A stretch of DNA of 64,000 nucleotides, from contig CAKULN010000003.1 in the NCBI GenBank assembly GCA_934667175.1, positions 62,001-126,000 on the forward strand, in the 5' to 3' direction. Below, piece by piece: positions 9,500-17,438 of the stretch. Below the pieces are notes generated by a model. That model was not told where the DNA came from. It saw only the letters and a list, made by a program, of their open reading frames with translations, and did not search any database. Position 1 is the first letter of the stretch, and every line of letters starts with the position of its first letter. The stretch comes from an uncultured Bacteroidales bacterium (GTDB taxonomy: Bacteria > Bacteroidota > Bacteroidia > Bacteroidales > UBA932). The position numbers and the translations under genes were made by a program.

Positions 9500-10546
9500 A
9501 TGGAGATAATCAACATCATCGACTGTCCGCTGGAGGAGGTCGGAAAACACCTCGGCGGCTACGGAAGCATATTCATAATCCACGACCGCAATGTCGGCGG
9601 CATCGTGGAAAGGCTTGGTATAGAAGCGAAAGGAATATTCCCGATCGAGGCGACGGAGGAGAGGAAAACGCTCGTCACGCTGCTGGAAATTGAGGAATGG
9701 CTGTTGGAGAAAGGCGCTGACAGAGAGGCGTTTGTGCTGGGTATTGGCGGCGGGATCACGACGGATCTGGTCGGGTTCGCGGCATCGGTCTATAAGCGCG
9801 GTGTGAAGTTCGGGTTCGTTCCGACCACGTTACTCTCGCAAGTCGATGCGGCAATCGGTGGGAAAAACGGTGTGAACCTCGACTCCTACAAGAACATCAT
9901 CGGGGTGATCCGCCAACCGGAAATGACATTCATCTGCCCGGAGCCGCTGGAGACACTCCCCTACCAGCAGATTCTCTCCGGAGCTGCCGAACTACTCAAG
10001 ACATTCATTATCAACAACAAGTGCAATGAATATGAAAGGACGGTGAATATGCTCTCGAATATTCACGAGCGGGCGTCGCGAGGCTCCGCCGAGGCGGCCG
10101 TACGGGAATATTCACAGACATTCCGGGAGTTGATCGCGGCGGCGGCGAATGTGAAGGTGGGCATTGCTGGAAGGGATCCGGACGAGCGGGGGGAGCGCCG
10201 GCTGCTCAATCTGGGGCACACTTTCGCACACGCCATCGAGAAGAATTCCCGGGAGACTGTTTCGCACGGTCAGGCGGTCTCTATGGGGATCATTCTGGCG
10301 GCCCGGTTGGCCGAATCTCTGGGGCTGACAACTGATCTTTCCGAGCGTCTGAAAGCTGATTTCACGGCCTGCGGGCTGCCGGTTGAAAGCCCGTACAGCA
10401 TTGAGACTCTTGCAGATGCGATGAAGAAAGACAAAAAGGCGGACGGAGCGTTCGTCCACTTTGTGCTGCCGCTGGGCATCGGACGTGTCGAGCCAAGGGA
10501 ACTCCGGGTCGAGGATGCAGTGGAGGCTTTGACCGGAAAGTTTTGA
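9500..10546 (+). CDS. aroB: 3-dehydroquinate synthase
   Basis: A 348-residue enzyme that converts DAHP to 3-dehydroquinate, the second step of the shikimate pathway. Family landmarks are the NAD-binding GIGGGITTDLVGFAASVYKR, PTTLLSQVDAAIGGKNGVN, the metal-binding Glu in GAAELLKTF, and the metal-binding His residues in LNLGHTFAHAIE and SHGQAVSMG. The ATG at 9500, preceded by AAAGGA, is preferred to an upstream GTG at 9467 because the first conserved strand starts there. Length is normal. The bifunctional aroD-aroA gene follows about 100 bp downstream, so two shikimate genes are grouped. Three GAATATTC palindromes occur here (9633, 10057, 10106), each in a different reading frame. Confidence 0.95.
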   Translation: MEIINIIDCPLEEVGKHLGGYGSIFIIHDRNVGGIVERLGIEAKGIFPIEATEERKTLVTLLEIEEWLLEKGADREAFVLGIGGGITTDLVGFAASVYKRGVKFGFVPTTLLSQVDAAIGGKNGVNLDSYKNIIGVIRQPEMTFICPEPLETLPYQQILSGAAELLKTFIINNKCNEYERTVNMLSNIHERASRGSAEAAVREYSQTFRELIAAAANVKVGIAGRDPDERGERRLLNLGHTFAHAIEKNSRETVSHGQAVSMGIILAARLAESLGLTTDLSERLKADFTACGLPVESPYSIETLADAMKKDKKADGAFVHFVLPLGIGRVEPRELRVEDAVEALTGKF

Positions 10547-10645
10547 TTCCAATTTATGGAAACTTTACCCTATTAAAAAGCGGGCAATCCATTACTGAAT
10601 TTGCGGCTGACGATTGCCAATTAAAGAAAATTTGAATCTAAGAAT

Positions 10646-12970
10646 ATGATCTGCACAACAATCCAGAACCGGACTCTGGAAGAGATAATGAACCTGCTGG
10701 AAAGCAGCGAGCCACGGATTCAGATGGCCGAGATACGGCTGGACAGATGCCCGCTGGACATCGAGGAGATCGAGTACCTATTCTCGTCCTCGGACACGCC
10801 GTTGGTGGCGACCTGCCGGGTGGCCGATGATGGAAACGGAACGTGGGAGGAAGCCGAACAGAAGCTGACAGCGGCGGTGGAGGCAGGAGCGGCTTTCCTG
10901 GATCTGGAGATAGAGGCTCCGAAAGAGCTCGGCAAAAGGCTCCGCAGAGCTTGCACTGAATATGGCACCACGATGATCCGTTCAAGTCATTTCTTCGCCG
11001 GAACGCCTTCGGATGATGTGCTTCGGAGCACTGTGGAAAAGTGCCGGAAGTTCGGTGGGGAGATTGTGAAGATCGCAGCGATGGCGAAATCGGAAGAGGA
11101 TGTCGCAAGGGTGCTGGGGCTGTATTCTGTCTCCAGGCATACTTTAGTCGCAGAACGGTATCCATCGGTCGCTGAGCCTGCCGAAGCGATCGTACATTCT
11201 ATAGGGCAAAAGTCGCTTCGACAGGCTCAGAGACCACAAGATAACCAGCGACCGTGCGAGCTTATCGCCTTCTCAATGGGCGAGATCGGCAAGGCCAGCC
11301 GGCTGCAATGCTTGAAGCTCGGCAGTCCGTTCACCTACGCAGCGCTAAATGATACTGAGGCCGCCGCTCCCGGCCAATGGAGTTACTCCGAGATGCTAAC
11401 GGCCGTCTACGGCGACAGGAAACCTCTTCATTGCGACTCGGCTCTGAATATGCCAGCCTCAAAGAGTTTCGCCCAGCGGGCCATCATCGCAGCGGCCCTC
11501 GCTGAGGGCGAGTCCAGACTCGGAGGCTACTCCCCTTGCGGAGACAACGAGGCGGCGATCGAGGTTGCCAAGGCGATCGGGGCCAAGGTTCGGATAGATT
11601 ATTCTGACGTTGGTGCGCTTCGACAGGCTCAGCGGCCAACGTCAAAAGTCGCTGAACAAGAATCTCAGGTCGCTTCGATGGTTGGTGAGCCCGGTCGAAC
11701 CACAAACTCAGCGACCGTAAAGACCTTAATCATAGAAGGCATAGGCTCGTCAGCGAATATTCCCGAAAAGATAAATGTCGGGGAATCCGGTCTGCTGACC
11801 CGTCTGCTGATCCCGCTCGCAGCCGCTCTGGGAAACGGCAATCAGATAGAAATTGATGGATGCGGAACCCTCCCGACCAGGCCTCTGAAAGGTGCTGCCG
11901 AAATCATGGCCGGCTTCGGAACGGTCCTGAGACCGCTCAACCCGGCTCCCGAAGTCCACGTGCCCCTCACCGTCCAAGGTCCTCTGATTTCCGGCAAGGC
12001 CAGCGTCTCCGGCAAAGGCGGCTCACAGCTGATCTCCGGCCTGCTGATGGCTCTGCCGCTCCTCCCCGAAGACTCGACCCTGCATATTCATGACCCCAAA
12101 AGCATCCCGTACATGTTCATCACCGCTGACGTGCTCCGACGCTTCGGCATCAAGATAGGCAGCGAGATGGAAGGAGGCGAAGATTTCCTTGAGACGCAGG
12201 ACTGGAGCCTCTGCACCGGCATCACATTCAAGATCAAGGGCGGGCAGAAATATTCCCCGGCAGTCTTTGACATCGAGGGCGACTGGAGCGCCGCCGCCAA
12301 TTTCCTGGTGGCCGGAGCCTTGTTCGGAGACGTGAAGCTGACCGGACTCGACACGACCTCACTTCAGGCCGACATCTCGATCATGGACATCCTGATGGAG
12401 GCCGGAGCGAGCCTGTCGCAGATCGACGACGAAAGCGTCGGCGACGATGCAGCCGATGAAGCCGCAGACGGAGCGAACGACAAAACGACCGGTGCCGAAA
12501 ACCAATCAGAGGCAAATGCTCCTAAAAGCCACCGCGGTCTGATCACCGCCCAGAAAGCCCCGCTCCGCGCCTTTGACACCGATCTCAACAACTGCCCGGA
12601 CCTGTTCCCGATCGTCGCGATCCTCGCCGCCTTCTGCCACGGACGCAGTAATATTCAAGGATTCAAGAGGTTAGCCAGCAAGGAAAGCGACCGAGGCACA
12701 GCGATTCTGAATATGCTCACCCTGATGGGCGTGGAGGCTTCCGCCAGCGGCGACACCCTCACCATCACCGGCGAATCCGTCGAAAGCCGCCTCCTGAACG
12801 GCCACCTTCTGAAGGGCGGTGAATATACCTCCTCGCACGACCACCGTATGGCCATGGCCCTCACCGTCGCCTCATGGTGCGCCGACTCCCCCGTCCACAT
12901 TGACGACACCGCATGCATCGCCAAGTCCTTCCCCGCTTTCCTTGACACCTACCGCAGGCTGGAACGTTAG
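10646..12970 (+). CDS. Bifunctional type I 3-dehydroquinate dehydratase / EPSP synthase fusion
   Basis: A 774-residue fusion of two shikimate enzymes. Residues 1-250 are type I dehydroquinase (AroD): catalytic His115 in RSSHFF and Schiff-base Lys142 in GGEIVKIAAM are present, as is the C-terminal FSMGEIGKASR. Residues about 262-774 are EPSP synthase (AroA): NMPASKSFAQR, NVGESGLLTRLL, SGKGGSQLISGLL, LNNCPDLFP and SHDHRMAMAL. The protein is longer than the two enzymes combined because of three inserts: residues about 171-204 and 322-358, encoded by the dispersed palindromic element (LRQAQRP and similar), and a low-complexity acidic stretch at about 587-625. No stop or frame break separates the halves. 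It lies downstream of aroB on the same strand. Both activities look intact, though not proven. Confidence 0.9.
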   Translation: MICTTIQNRTLEEIMNLLESSEPRIQMAEIRLDRCPLDIEEIEYLFSSSDTPLVATCRVADDGNGTWEEAEQKLTAAVEAGAAFLDLEIEAPKELGKRLRRACTEYGTTMIRSSHFFAGTPSDDVLRSTVEKCRKFGGEIVKIAAMAKSEEDVARVLGLYSVSRHTLVAERYPSVAEPAEAIVHSIGQKSLRQAQRPQDNQRPCELIAFSMGEIGKASRLQCLKLGSPFTYAALNDTEAAAPGQWSYSEMLTAVYGDRKPLHCDSALNMPASKSFAQRAIIAAALAEGESRLGGYSPCGDNEAAIEVAKAIGAKVRIDYSDVGALRQAQRPTSKVAEQESQVASMVGEPGRTTNSATVKTLIIEGIGSSANIPEKINVGESGLLTRLLIPLAAALGNGNQIEIDGCGTLPTRPLKGAAEIMAGFGTVLRPLNPAPEVHVPLTVQGPLISGKASVSGKGGSQLISGLLMALPLLPEDSTLHIHDPKSIPYMFITADVLRRFGIKIGSEMEGGEDFLETQDWSLCTGITFKIKGGQKYSPAVFDIEGDWSAAANFLVAGALFGDVKLTGLDTTSLQADISIMDILMEAGASLSQIDDESVGDDAADEAADGANDKTTGAENQSEANAPKSHRGLITAQKAPLRAFDTDLNNCPDLFPIVAILAAFCHGRSNIQGFKRLASKESDRGTAILNMLTLMGVEASASGDTLTITGESVESRLLNGHLLKGGEYTSSHDHRMAMALTVASWCADSPVHIDDTACIAKSFPAFLDTYRRLER
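11165..11236. repeat. Palindromic element, inverted pair inside aroD domain
   Basis: Two copies of the dispersed element face each other. The first reads GGTCGCTGAGCCTGCCGAAG at about 11167 and the second TCGCTTCGACAGGCTCAGAG at about 11213, about 23 bp apart, so the pair can form a long hairpin. Translated in frame it adds a segment containing SVAEPAEA and LRQAQRP to AroD. Confidence 0.8.
11612..11702. repeat. Palindromic element copies inside aroA domain
   Basis: A forward copy (GCTTCGACAGGCTCAGCGGCC at about 11617) and a reverse variant (GGTTGGTGAGCCCGGTCGAACC at about 11680, with GGTT/AACC-type arms) flank a diverged GTCGCTGAACAAGAATCTC. They are in frame and add about 35 residues to the EPSP synthase half between IGAKVRIDYSDV and VKTLIIEG. 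Confidence 0.75.
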
Positions 12971-13062
12971 GCATTTGCCCGACTTCACCACGGCTTAAAT
13001 TCATGCGTTTTAATTGCATCACGACTTAATCTGTGTTATTTGGGGGACAAAAGAACACGATA

Positions 13063-13353
13063 ATGGCACAAGTTTCAATGACAGTCAGGATGGACTCCTC
13101 GTTAAAGGAATCTTTTGATTCCTTATGCTCCCAATTTGGAATGAGCGCCAACACCGCTATGAACATATTCGCAAAAGCAGTGGTTCAACGAGGAAAAATT
13201 CCATTTGAGATCCGAGGCGACAAAGCCGAAAAACTCACGGAAGGGTATAAGGCATTCAAGACCATCAGAGCGTTGTCGGAAGCCGGAGCCTTTCCTGAGA
13301 TGTCCCTTGAGGAGATCAATGAGGAAATCCAACACGCAAGATCGGAAGAATGA
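13063..13353 (+). CDS. RelB/DinJ-family antitoxin (orphan)
   Basis: A 96-residue ribbon-helix-helix antitoxin: VSMTVRMDSSLKESFDSLC, then SANTAMNIFAKAVVQRGKIPFEI, the standard RelB/DinJ core. Such proteins bind their own promoter and neutralise a partner toxin. The stop codon overlaps the ATG of the next frame (ATGA), the arrangement seen in intact antitoxin-toxin pairs, but that frame stops after 12 codons. The antitoxin itself looks complete. The ATG at 13063 is used rather than an upstream alternative at 13033 because the family begins with MAQVSMTVRMD. Confidence 0.87.
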   Translation: MAQVSMTVRMDSSLKESFDSLCSQFGMSANTAMNIFAKAVVQRGKIPFEIRGDKAEKLTEGYKAFKTIRALSEAGAFPEMSLEEINEEIQHARSEE

Positions 13354-13388
13354 AAGTCTTTGCCGTCATAGACACTAATACGCTATAA
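13350..13388 (+). pseudogene. Stub of PIN-domain toxin gene
   Basis: The frame overlapping the antitoxin stop reads MKVFAVIDTNTL and then TAA. The start matches PIN-family toxins, which typically begin MKVFAVIDTNV(L/I)VSALLS, and includes the first catalytic Asp (IDTN). The rest of the about 140-residue toxin is absent and the following bases do not resemble it. This is either a deletion that left only the N-terminus or an early stop followed by loss. Confidence 0.65.
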
Positions 13389-13984
13389 TGTCGGCTATCT
13401 TTCCGGGGCCGATGAAGAGACGTGCCAATATAATTTATTAACAGCAAATACTTTATACATTTCTCTTTAGTAAGGATTTGTCAAAGGGAAGTGTATATTC
13501 ATTTGATTATAAGCGCATTTCCCGTCACTCGTTGATTCTGAACGAGTGGCACGTAAAATAATATTAATCAAACAGATAAGCCTTTGTCTTCAGCCAAATC
13601 ATACCAAAGACAACCATTTAATTATTTGACCATAAACCATATCACGCCAACCCGTTGAATTTTGAAGTACTTTCCGTTGAACGATGGCAAGACGGAATTG
13701 ATAACTGGTATCGTGACCATTTAGATTAAACCTCAATGGGTCCTCTACAAACCCGCAAAAACAGGTGTGCATAAACACATCTTTTACCTCTAAGCTGGCC
13801 ACTGCCAATCTTAGGTTTGCCACATATAATGCAGATTGGTGAAGTTTGTATCATTAATAACAAGCCATTGTCGTGGCGGCCAAGTAGTTGACAATGAGGA
13901 TAATGATTACCTCTCCTCCTGAGGGGAACGAGCGGGAGGAGAGGTGGGATATTCATTGATTGTGAATCATTTGGATGCCACGGG
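13389..13984. other. Gene-free stretch with one hairpin
   Basis: About 600 bp between the toxin stub and the GH3 remnant. The base composition is more AT-rich than the flanks and short frames on both strands show no recognisable family. One perfect 11-bp inverted repeat (ACCTCTCCTCC at 13909-13919, GGAGGAGAGGT at 13935-13945) could fold at the 3' end of the minus-strand PUL, but it lacks a T-run on either strand. With decayed genes on both sides this looks like a deletion scar region. Confidence 0.6.
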
Positions 13985-14629
13985 TTATTTAAGGGTCACG
14001 TCGAGTTTCTTGTCGGAAACCAGGATTTCGAAGAGGCCAGGCTCAAAATGGCGGTCGCCGGCCGCGTCGATGTAGCCGAGGTCCCTGAGTTTATCGACCT
14101 CGAAGCGGAAGGTTTCCGTCGCGCCGGAGCAGATCAGGCGTTTTTCGAAGAATTTCAGTTCCTTGTAGGGGCGGGTGACAGAGCAGACCGGGTCGCTGAC
14201 ATACCAATGAACGGTTTCCTTGCCGTCACGCGGGCTGTCGTTAGTCACATCGACCTCGAACACAAGAGGAGAGTCCGAGACCTTGCGAATGGCGTCATGG
14301 CCGAACAGGACGGGAATCCCAAGCCGAGTCTCTTCCACGGCGCGGTGCTGCATGGCATTAAGGGCCTCACTGTCAGTGGCCACGTAGGTGATGTAGCTTC
14401 CCAGGACAGGCTCAGCGGTCTCGTTCCCGATGTTGTTCTCATTCAGGTTTTTTCCGAGTGTTATCTGGTTCATCTGAAGAATTTTCTCCTCCAACGTCAT
14501 TCTTGAGAGAAGATCATCGACCCGTTTCTCGATCGGTGCGTCAGCCCGCTTGTAAACAGGAACGGAGGTTCCGCACGAAAGTGTGAAAAGGCAGACTATC
14601 GCGATTGCCGAATACTTCATATTCATCAT
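13985..14629 (-). pseudogene. GH3 beta-glucosidase remnant with in-frame loss of the catalytic core
   Basis: The frame codes for 214 residues against about 740-780 for the family. It starts as a normal GH3 lipoprotein (SCGTSVPVYKR, DDLLSRMTLEEKILQMNQ, RLGIPVLFGHDAIR). It then jumps, near residue 114, to the C-terminal fibronectin-III-like domain (DVTNDSPRDGKETVHWYVSD, RPYKELKFFEKRLI, ending GLFEILVSDKKLDVTLK). The nucleophile Asp region and the whole second sandwich domain are missing. The join keeps the frame, so a short lipoprotein could still be made, but it cannot be an active glycosidase. It is the last gene of PUL 2, 63 bp after the beta-helix/GH63-like gene. Confidence 0.85.
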
Positions 14630-14692
14630 TTAGTAAAATTAAGGGACGGTTTCGATTAGTCTGAAATGTTGTTTTAAGTGAAAAATTCCGTG

Positions 14693-17416
14693 TCAAGGTC
14701 TTATCAAAGTCTCTCCGGCAGGGACGCGGTGGGTGCGGCCATTCAGGATCAGCCGGTACGGGGCGTTGCTGCGGACGGTGACAAGACCGGTGGCCGGATC
14801 GTAGAGAAGATCAGTCGTTATCTCTCCGAAACTCAGATTATTGATGCCGTGACGGCAGGTCTGGTGAATATCCCAGCGTACAACACGTCCCGCGGCGTCG
14901 ATGTCATGGAAACCCAGCACATTCTCTATGAACAGCGAGATCGGGCCAAGCGCGGACCAGCCGCAGAAATCAGGACGGACACGTTTGCCGCTGCCGCTTA
15001 TGCTCGGAGCCGCGGCGGAAGGGGAATAGCATTCCCAGATTGTGTGTGGATCATAGTCCCGATAAGTCTCAAACATCTGGTTCAGAACTTTTTCCGCAGT
15101 GCTGTCAGCGGTGTGTAGGAAATCATATTTCTCCAGAGCCTTGATGCCCATATAGGCTGTCGGAAGCCAGACAGCGCCACGCCAGTAACGCCCGTCCTCG
15201 GCGTTGAAACCAGGATCGTCACGGGAAACGGTCACCCAAGGATATTCTCCGCCCAGCTTTGAAGGCTGAAGGGCGAAGTCAACCATCCGCCGGGCTTGTG
15301 CCTTGGTCGGAATCTCGGCGAGCATAGGCCAGAATGATGCGGGAGTGAGGATGCCGGTGGTCTTCCATGCCTGTCTCGACAAAGAGTCCACACGAGACTC
15401 CCCTGTCGGGACTATGTCATAGTAGCACCCGTCGGAATCCGACCAGTAATATTCATTGACAGTCTTCCTCAGAGCCTTCCATTTCGCCTCGAACTCTCGT
15501 TCGGTACGCCTGTCTCCAACCGCTTTGGCGAGGCGGGAGATGTAGAGCGCGGAAAGGGCCTGCTGCGAGATGGCGTCAACCCAAAGCATTCCTTTCCCCG
15601 CCCGTGTGCGAGGGGTGTTGTCCATGCCGCTTGAGATGCCGTTCCACTCATAGCCTATCCCCTTGTACCTCAAAGAGATCGGATAGTGGTCGAACTGAAG
15701 TTTCAGCTCTGGGCAAAGACTTTGGAACAAATCCCAGTAACGCTGCAGGAAACGCTTGTTCTCCAGAAGGTCAGTGATGTGGGCCTTGTCCCCCGTGAGC
15801 TTATAGTAGTCGTTCTCAACCCAGGCGAAAAACGGAGGGTTGTCCGGATGCTGGATGCGCAAGGATGAACCTTTGTCCTCCAGCATCGTGTAGTAGAAAT
15901 TGTCAAGCGTCTGAATGCCCGGAAACAATTTCGGGGCATATTTGCAGAACATCACCATGAATTCCGAATCCCAGATCCAGATGGTGTCATCCCACAGACC
16001 TTCGTCCATGTAAAGTGGCTGGACAAGCCCTTTCTGCCATTTGACATGGTCATAGGCCTGCTCCCACGCCTTCCAGTAGAGTTCGACATAGCCCGGCTCG
16101 GCATCGAACACCGGTTGCGGGATAAGCGCACGGTCAAATTCCGGTTTCAGCGGGCTGGCCACCTCTCCCATCACGTCCACCCAGTCGGAACCGTTGTAAA
16201 TCAATAGCTTTTCGAGGTCCGTGTCATAATACTGCTGCATGTACATCGGCAGATACGATTCCCTTTCAGCCGAAGTGCCGGAAAGGGAGTGGGCGGAATT
16301 GCGGGTGAAAAATCTCTGGCCGGAGCCTTTCTCCCAGAACGGAGCGTCAACGGCGTTCTCCATGCTCTCGGCGAACTTGTTGCCGCAGAATGTGATGTTG
16401 CCGCACCATGTTCCAGGCACGACTTCACGTGCCGGAAGGACCGGAGCCAAAGTAGGATTCTCTTTCTCTCTGTACTCAATCGTGTGGGAAATAAGGTCAA
16501 TCACCTGATAGCCACGGGAATTAGGTCTGCGAGACCCACCGCAAACGTTGAACAAGGGCAGCGATGCGCACAGTTCCTCGGCGCAGTTTATCAGCGTGAT
16601 CGGATGTTCCCACACCCCGAACCAATTGGACTCTTTCGAATGTTCCGTGACATCATAGTTACCGAATGTGTAGCCGTAGTAACTTTGGTAGGCGAGCAGG
16701 TTTGTGGCCACAAGATGTTCTCCTCCGATCTGGAAGGCCTCATAGAACCCTTGGGACATGATGTCATTCCAATGGTGTCCCACTCCGTTCGGGTTTATGT
16801 TGGAACCCCTGACTCCCACCGACCCTTTGACCGGCATCTTTCCGCGTCCGCAACCGTTGGAGTACAGACGTATGTTCTCAAGGATAGCGGCTCCGGCATT
16901 GAAGGTGTTGATGCAGATCACCTTATGTTTGATGTCCGGAAGGATCACCGACATATTCTTTATTGTCAGATGGTTGTTGTTGAGAATATTCTCCTTTGAG
17001 CAGGCTATCACACTCACCTGCACGGAGGTGTCGCGTCCCTCGTAGGCCCTCGGGCGCACATTGAACAGGACACCCGTATTCTTGCGGAGACCGCCCTCGT
17101 CAACTCCCCTCAGCACTACTCCCGTTGTTCTCCCTATACGCAAGGCGGTCGGCATGAAAAACCTGTCATCCTCGTGGAATCCGTCAATATTATAATTGCC
17201 ATCGTAGAAAAGAATATGACAGCCACGGTTTGTCACGCCGTCATATTCATCCAGAATCTTCTGGATTGTCAGTTCGTCGTTTTCGCCGGTGCAGACCACG
17301 TCAGCCGACCTTTTGGCCTCATCAGAGGAATCATAGGCGGCGACGCGGACATATTCCTGAGCGTCCAGCGCAAGCCCCGCAAGCAGGAGCAGGGCGATGG
17401 TGAGGTATTTTTTCAT
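14693..17416 (-). CDS. Secreted parallel beta-helix plus GH63/trehalase-like (alpha/alpha)6 hydrolase fusion
   Basis: A 907-residue secreted protein. After a signal peptide (KKYLTIALLLLAGLALDAQ), residues about 20-400 look like a right-handed beta-helix of the pectate-lyase type (NNNHLTIKNMSVILP, AAILENIRLYSNGCG, HLVATNLLAYQS, GNITFCGNKF). Residues about 440-900 are an (alpha/alpha)6-barrel glycosidase related to GH63/GH37: WDDTIWIWDSEFM, GISSGMDNTPR with the likely catalytic Asp near residue 600, YWRGAVWLPTAY, and IWECYSPS with a likely catalytic Glu near 793. Catalytic roles are inferred from family pattern. It sits in PUL 2, 22 bp after GH30. The pairing suggests one chain that binds or trims polysaccharide and removes a terminal sugar. 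The exact linkage is unknown. Confidence 0.8.
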   Translation of the reverse strand: MKKYLTIALLLLAGLALDAQEYVRVAAYDSSDEAKRSADVVCTGENDELTIQKILDEYDGVTNRGCHILFYDGNYNIDGFHEDDRFFMPTALRIGRTTGVVLRGVDEGGLRKNTGVLFNVRPRAYEGRDTSVQVSVIACSKENILNNNHLTIKNMSVILPDIKHKVICINTFNAGAAILENIRLYSNGCGRGKMPVKGSVGVRGSNINPNGVGHHWNDIMSQGFYEAFQIGGEHLVATNLLAYQSYYGYTFGNYDVTEHSKESNWFGVWEHPITLINCAEELCASLPLFNVCGGSRRPNSRGYQVIDLISHTIEYREKENPTLAPVLPAREVVPGTWCGNITFCGNKFAESMENAVDAPFWEKGSGQRFFTRNSAHSLSGTSAERESYLPMYMQQYYDTDLEKLLIYNGSDWVDVMGEVASPLKPEFDRALIPQPVFDAEPGYVELYWKAWEQAYDHVKWQKGLVQPLYMDEGLWDDTIWIWDSEFMVMFCKYAPKLFPGIQTLDNFYYTMLEDKGSSLRIQHPDNPPFFAWVENDYYKLTGDKAHITDLLENKRFLQRYWDLFQSLCPELKLQFDHYPISLRYKGIGYEWNGISSGMDNTPRTRAGKGMLWVDAISQQALSALYISRLAKAVGDRRTEREFEAKWKALRKTVNEYYWSDSDGCYYDIVPTGESRVDSLSRQAWKTTGILTPASFWPMLAEIPTKAQARRMVDFALQPSKLGGEYPWVTVSRDDPGFNAEDGRYWRGAVWLPTAYMGIKALEKYDFLHTADSTAEKVLNQMFETYRDYDPHTIWECYSPSAAAPSISGSGKRVRPDFCGWSALGPISLFIENVLGFHDIDAAGRVVRWDIHQTCRHGINNLSFGEITTDLLYDPATGLVTVRSNAPYRLILNGRTHRVPAGETLIRP

Positions 17417-17438
17417 TGATTATCGAATATTGTTTATT

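Noticed and set aside
13599..13956. Two short minus-strand frames in the gap after the toxin stub
   Set aside because: No family similarity, odd composition, and they overlap each other and a hairpin; more likely decayed or non-coding DNA.
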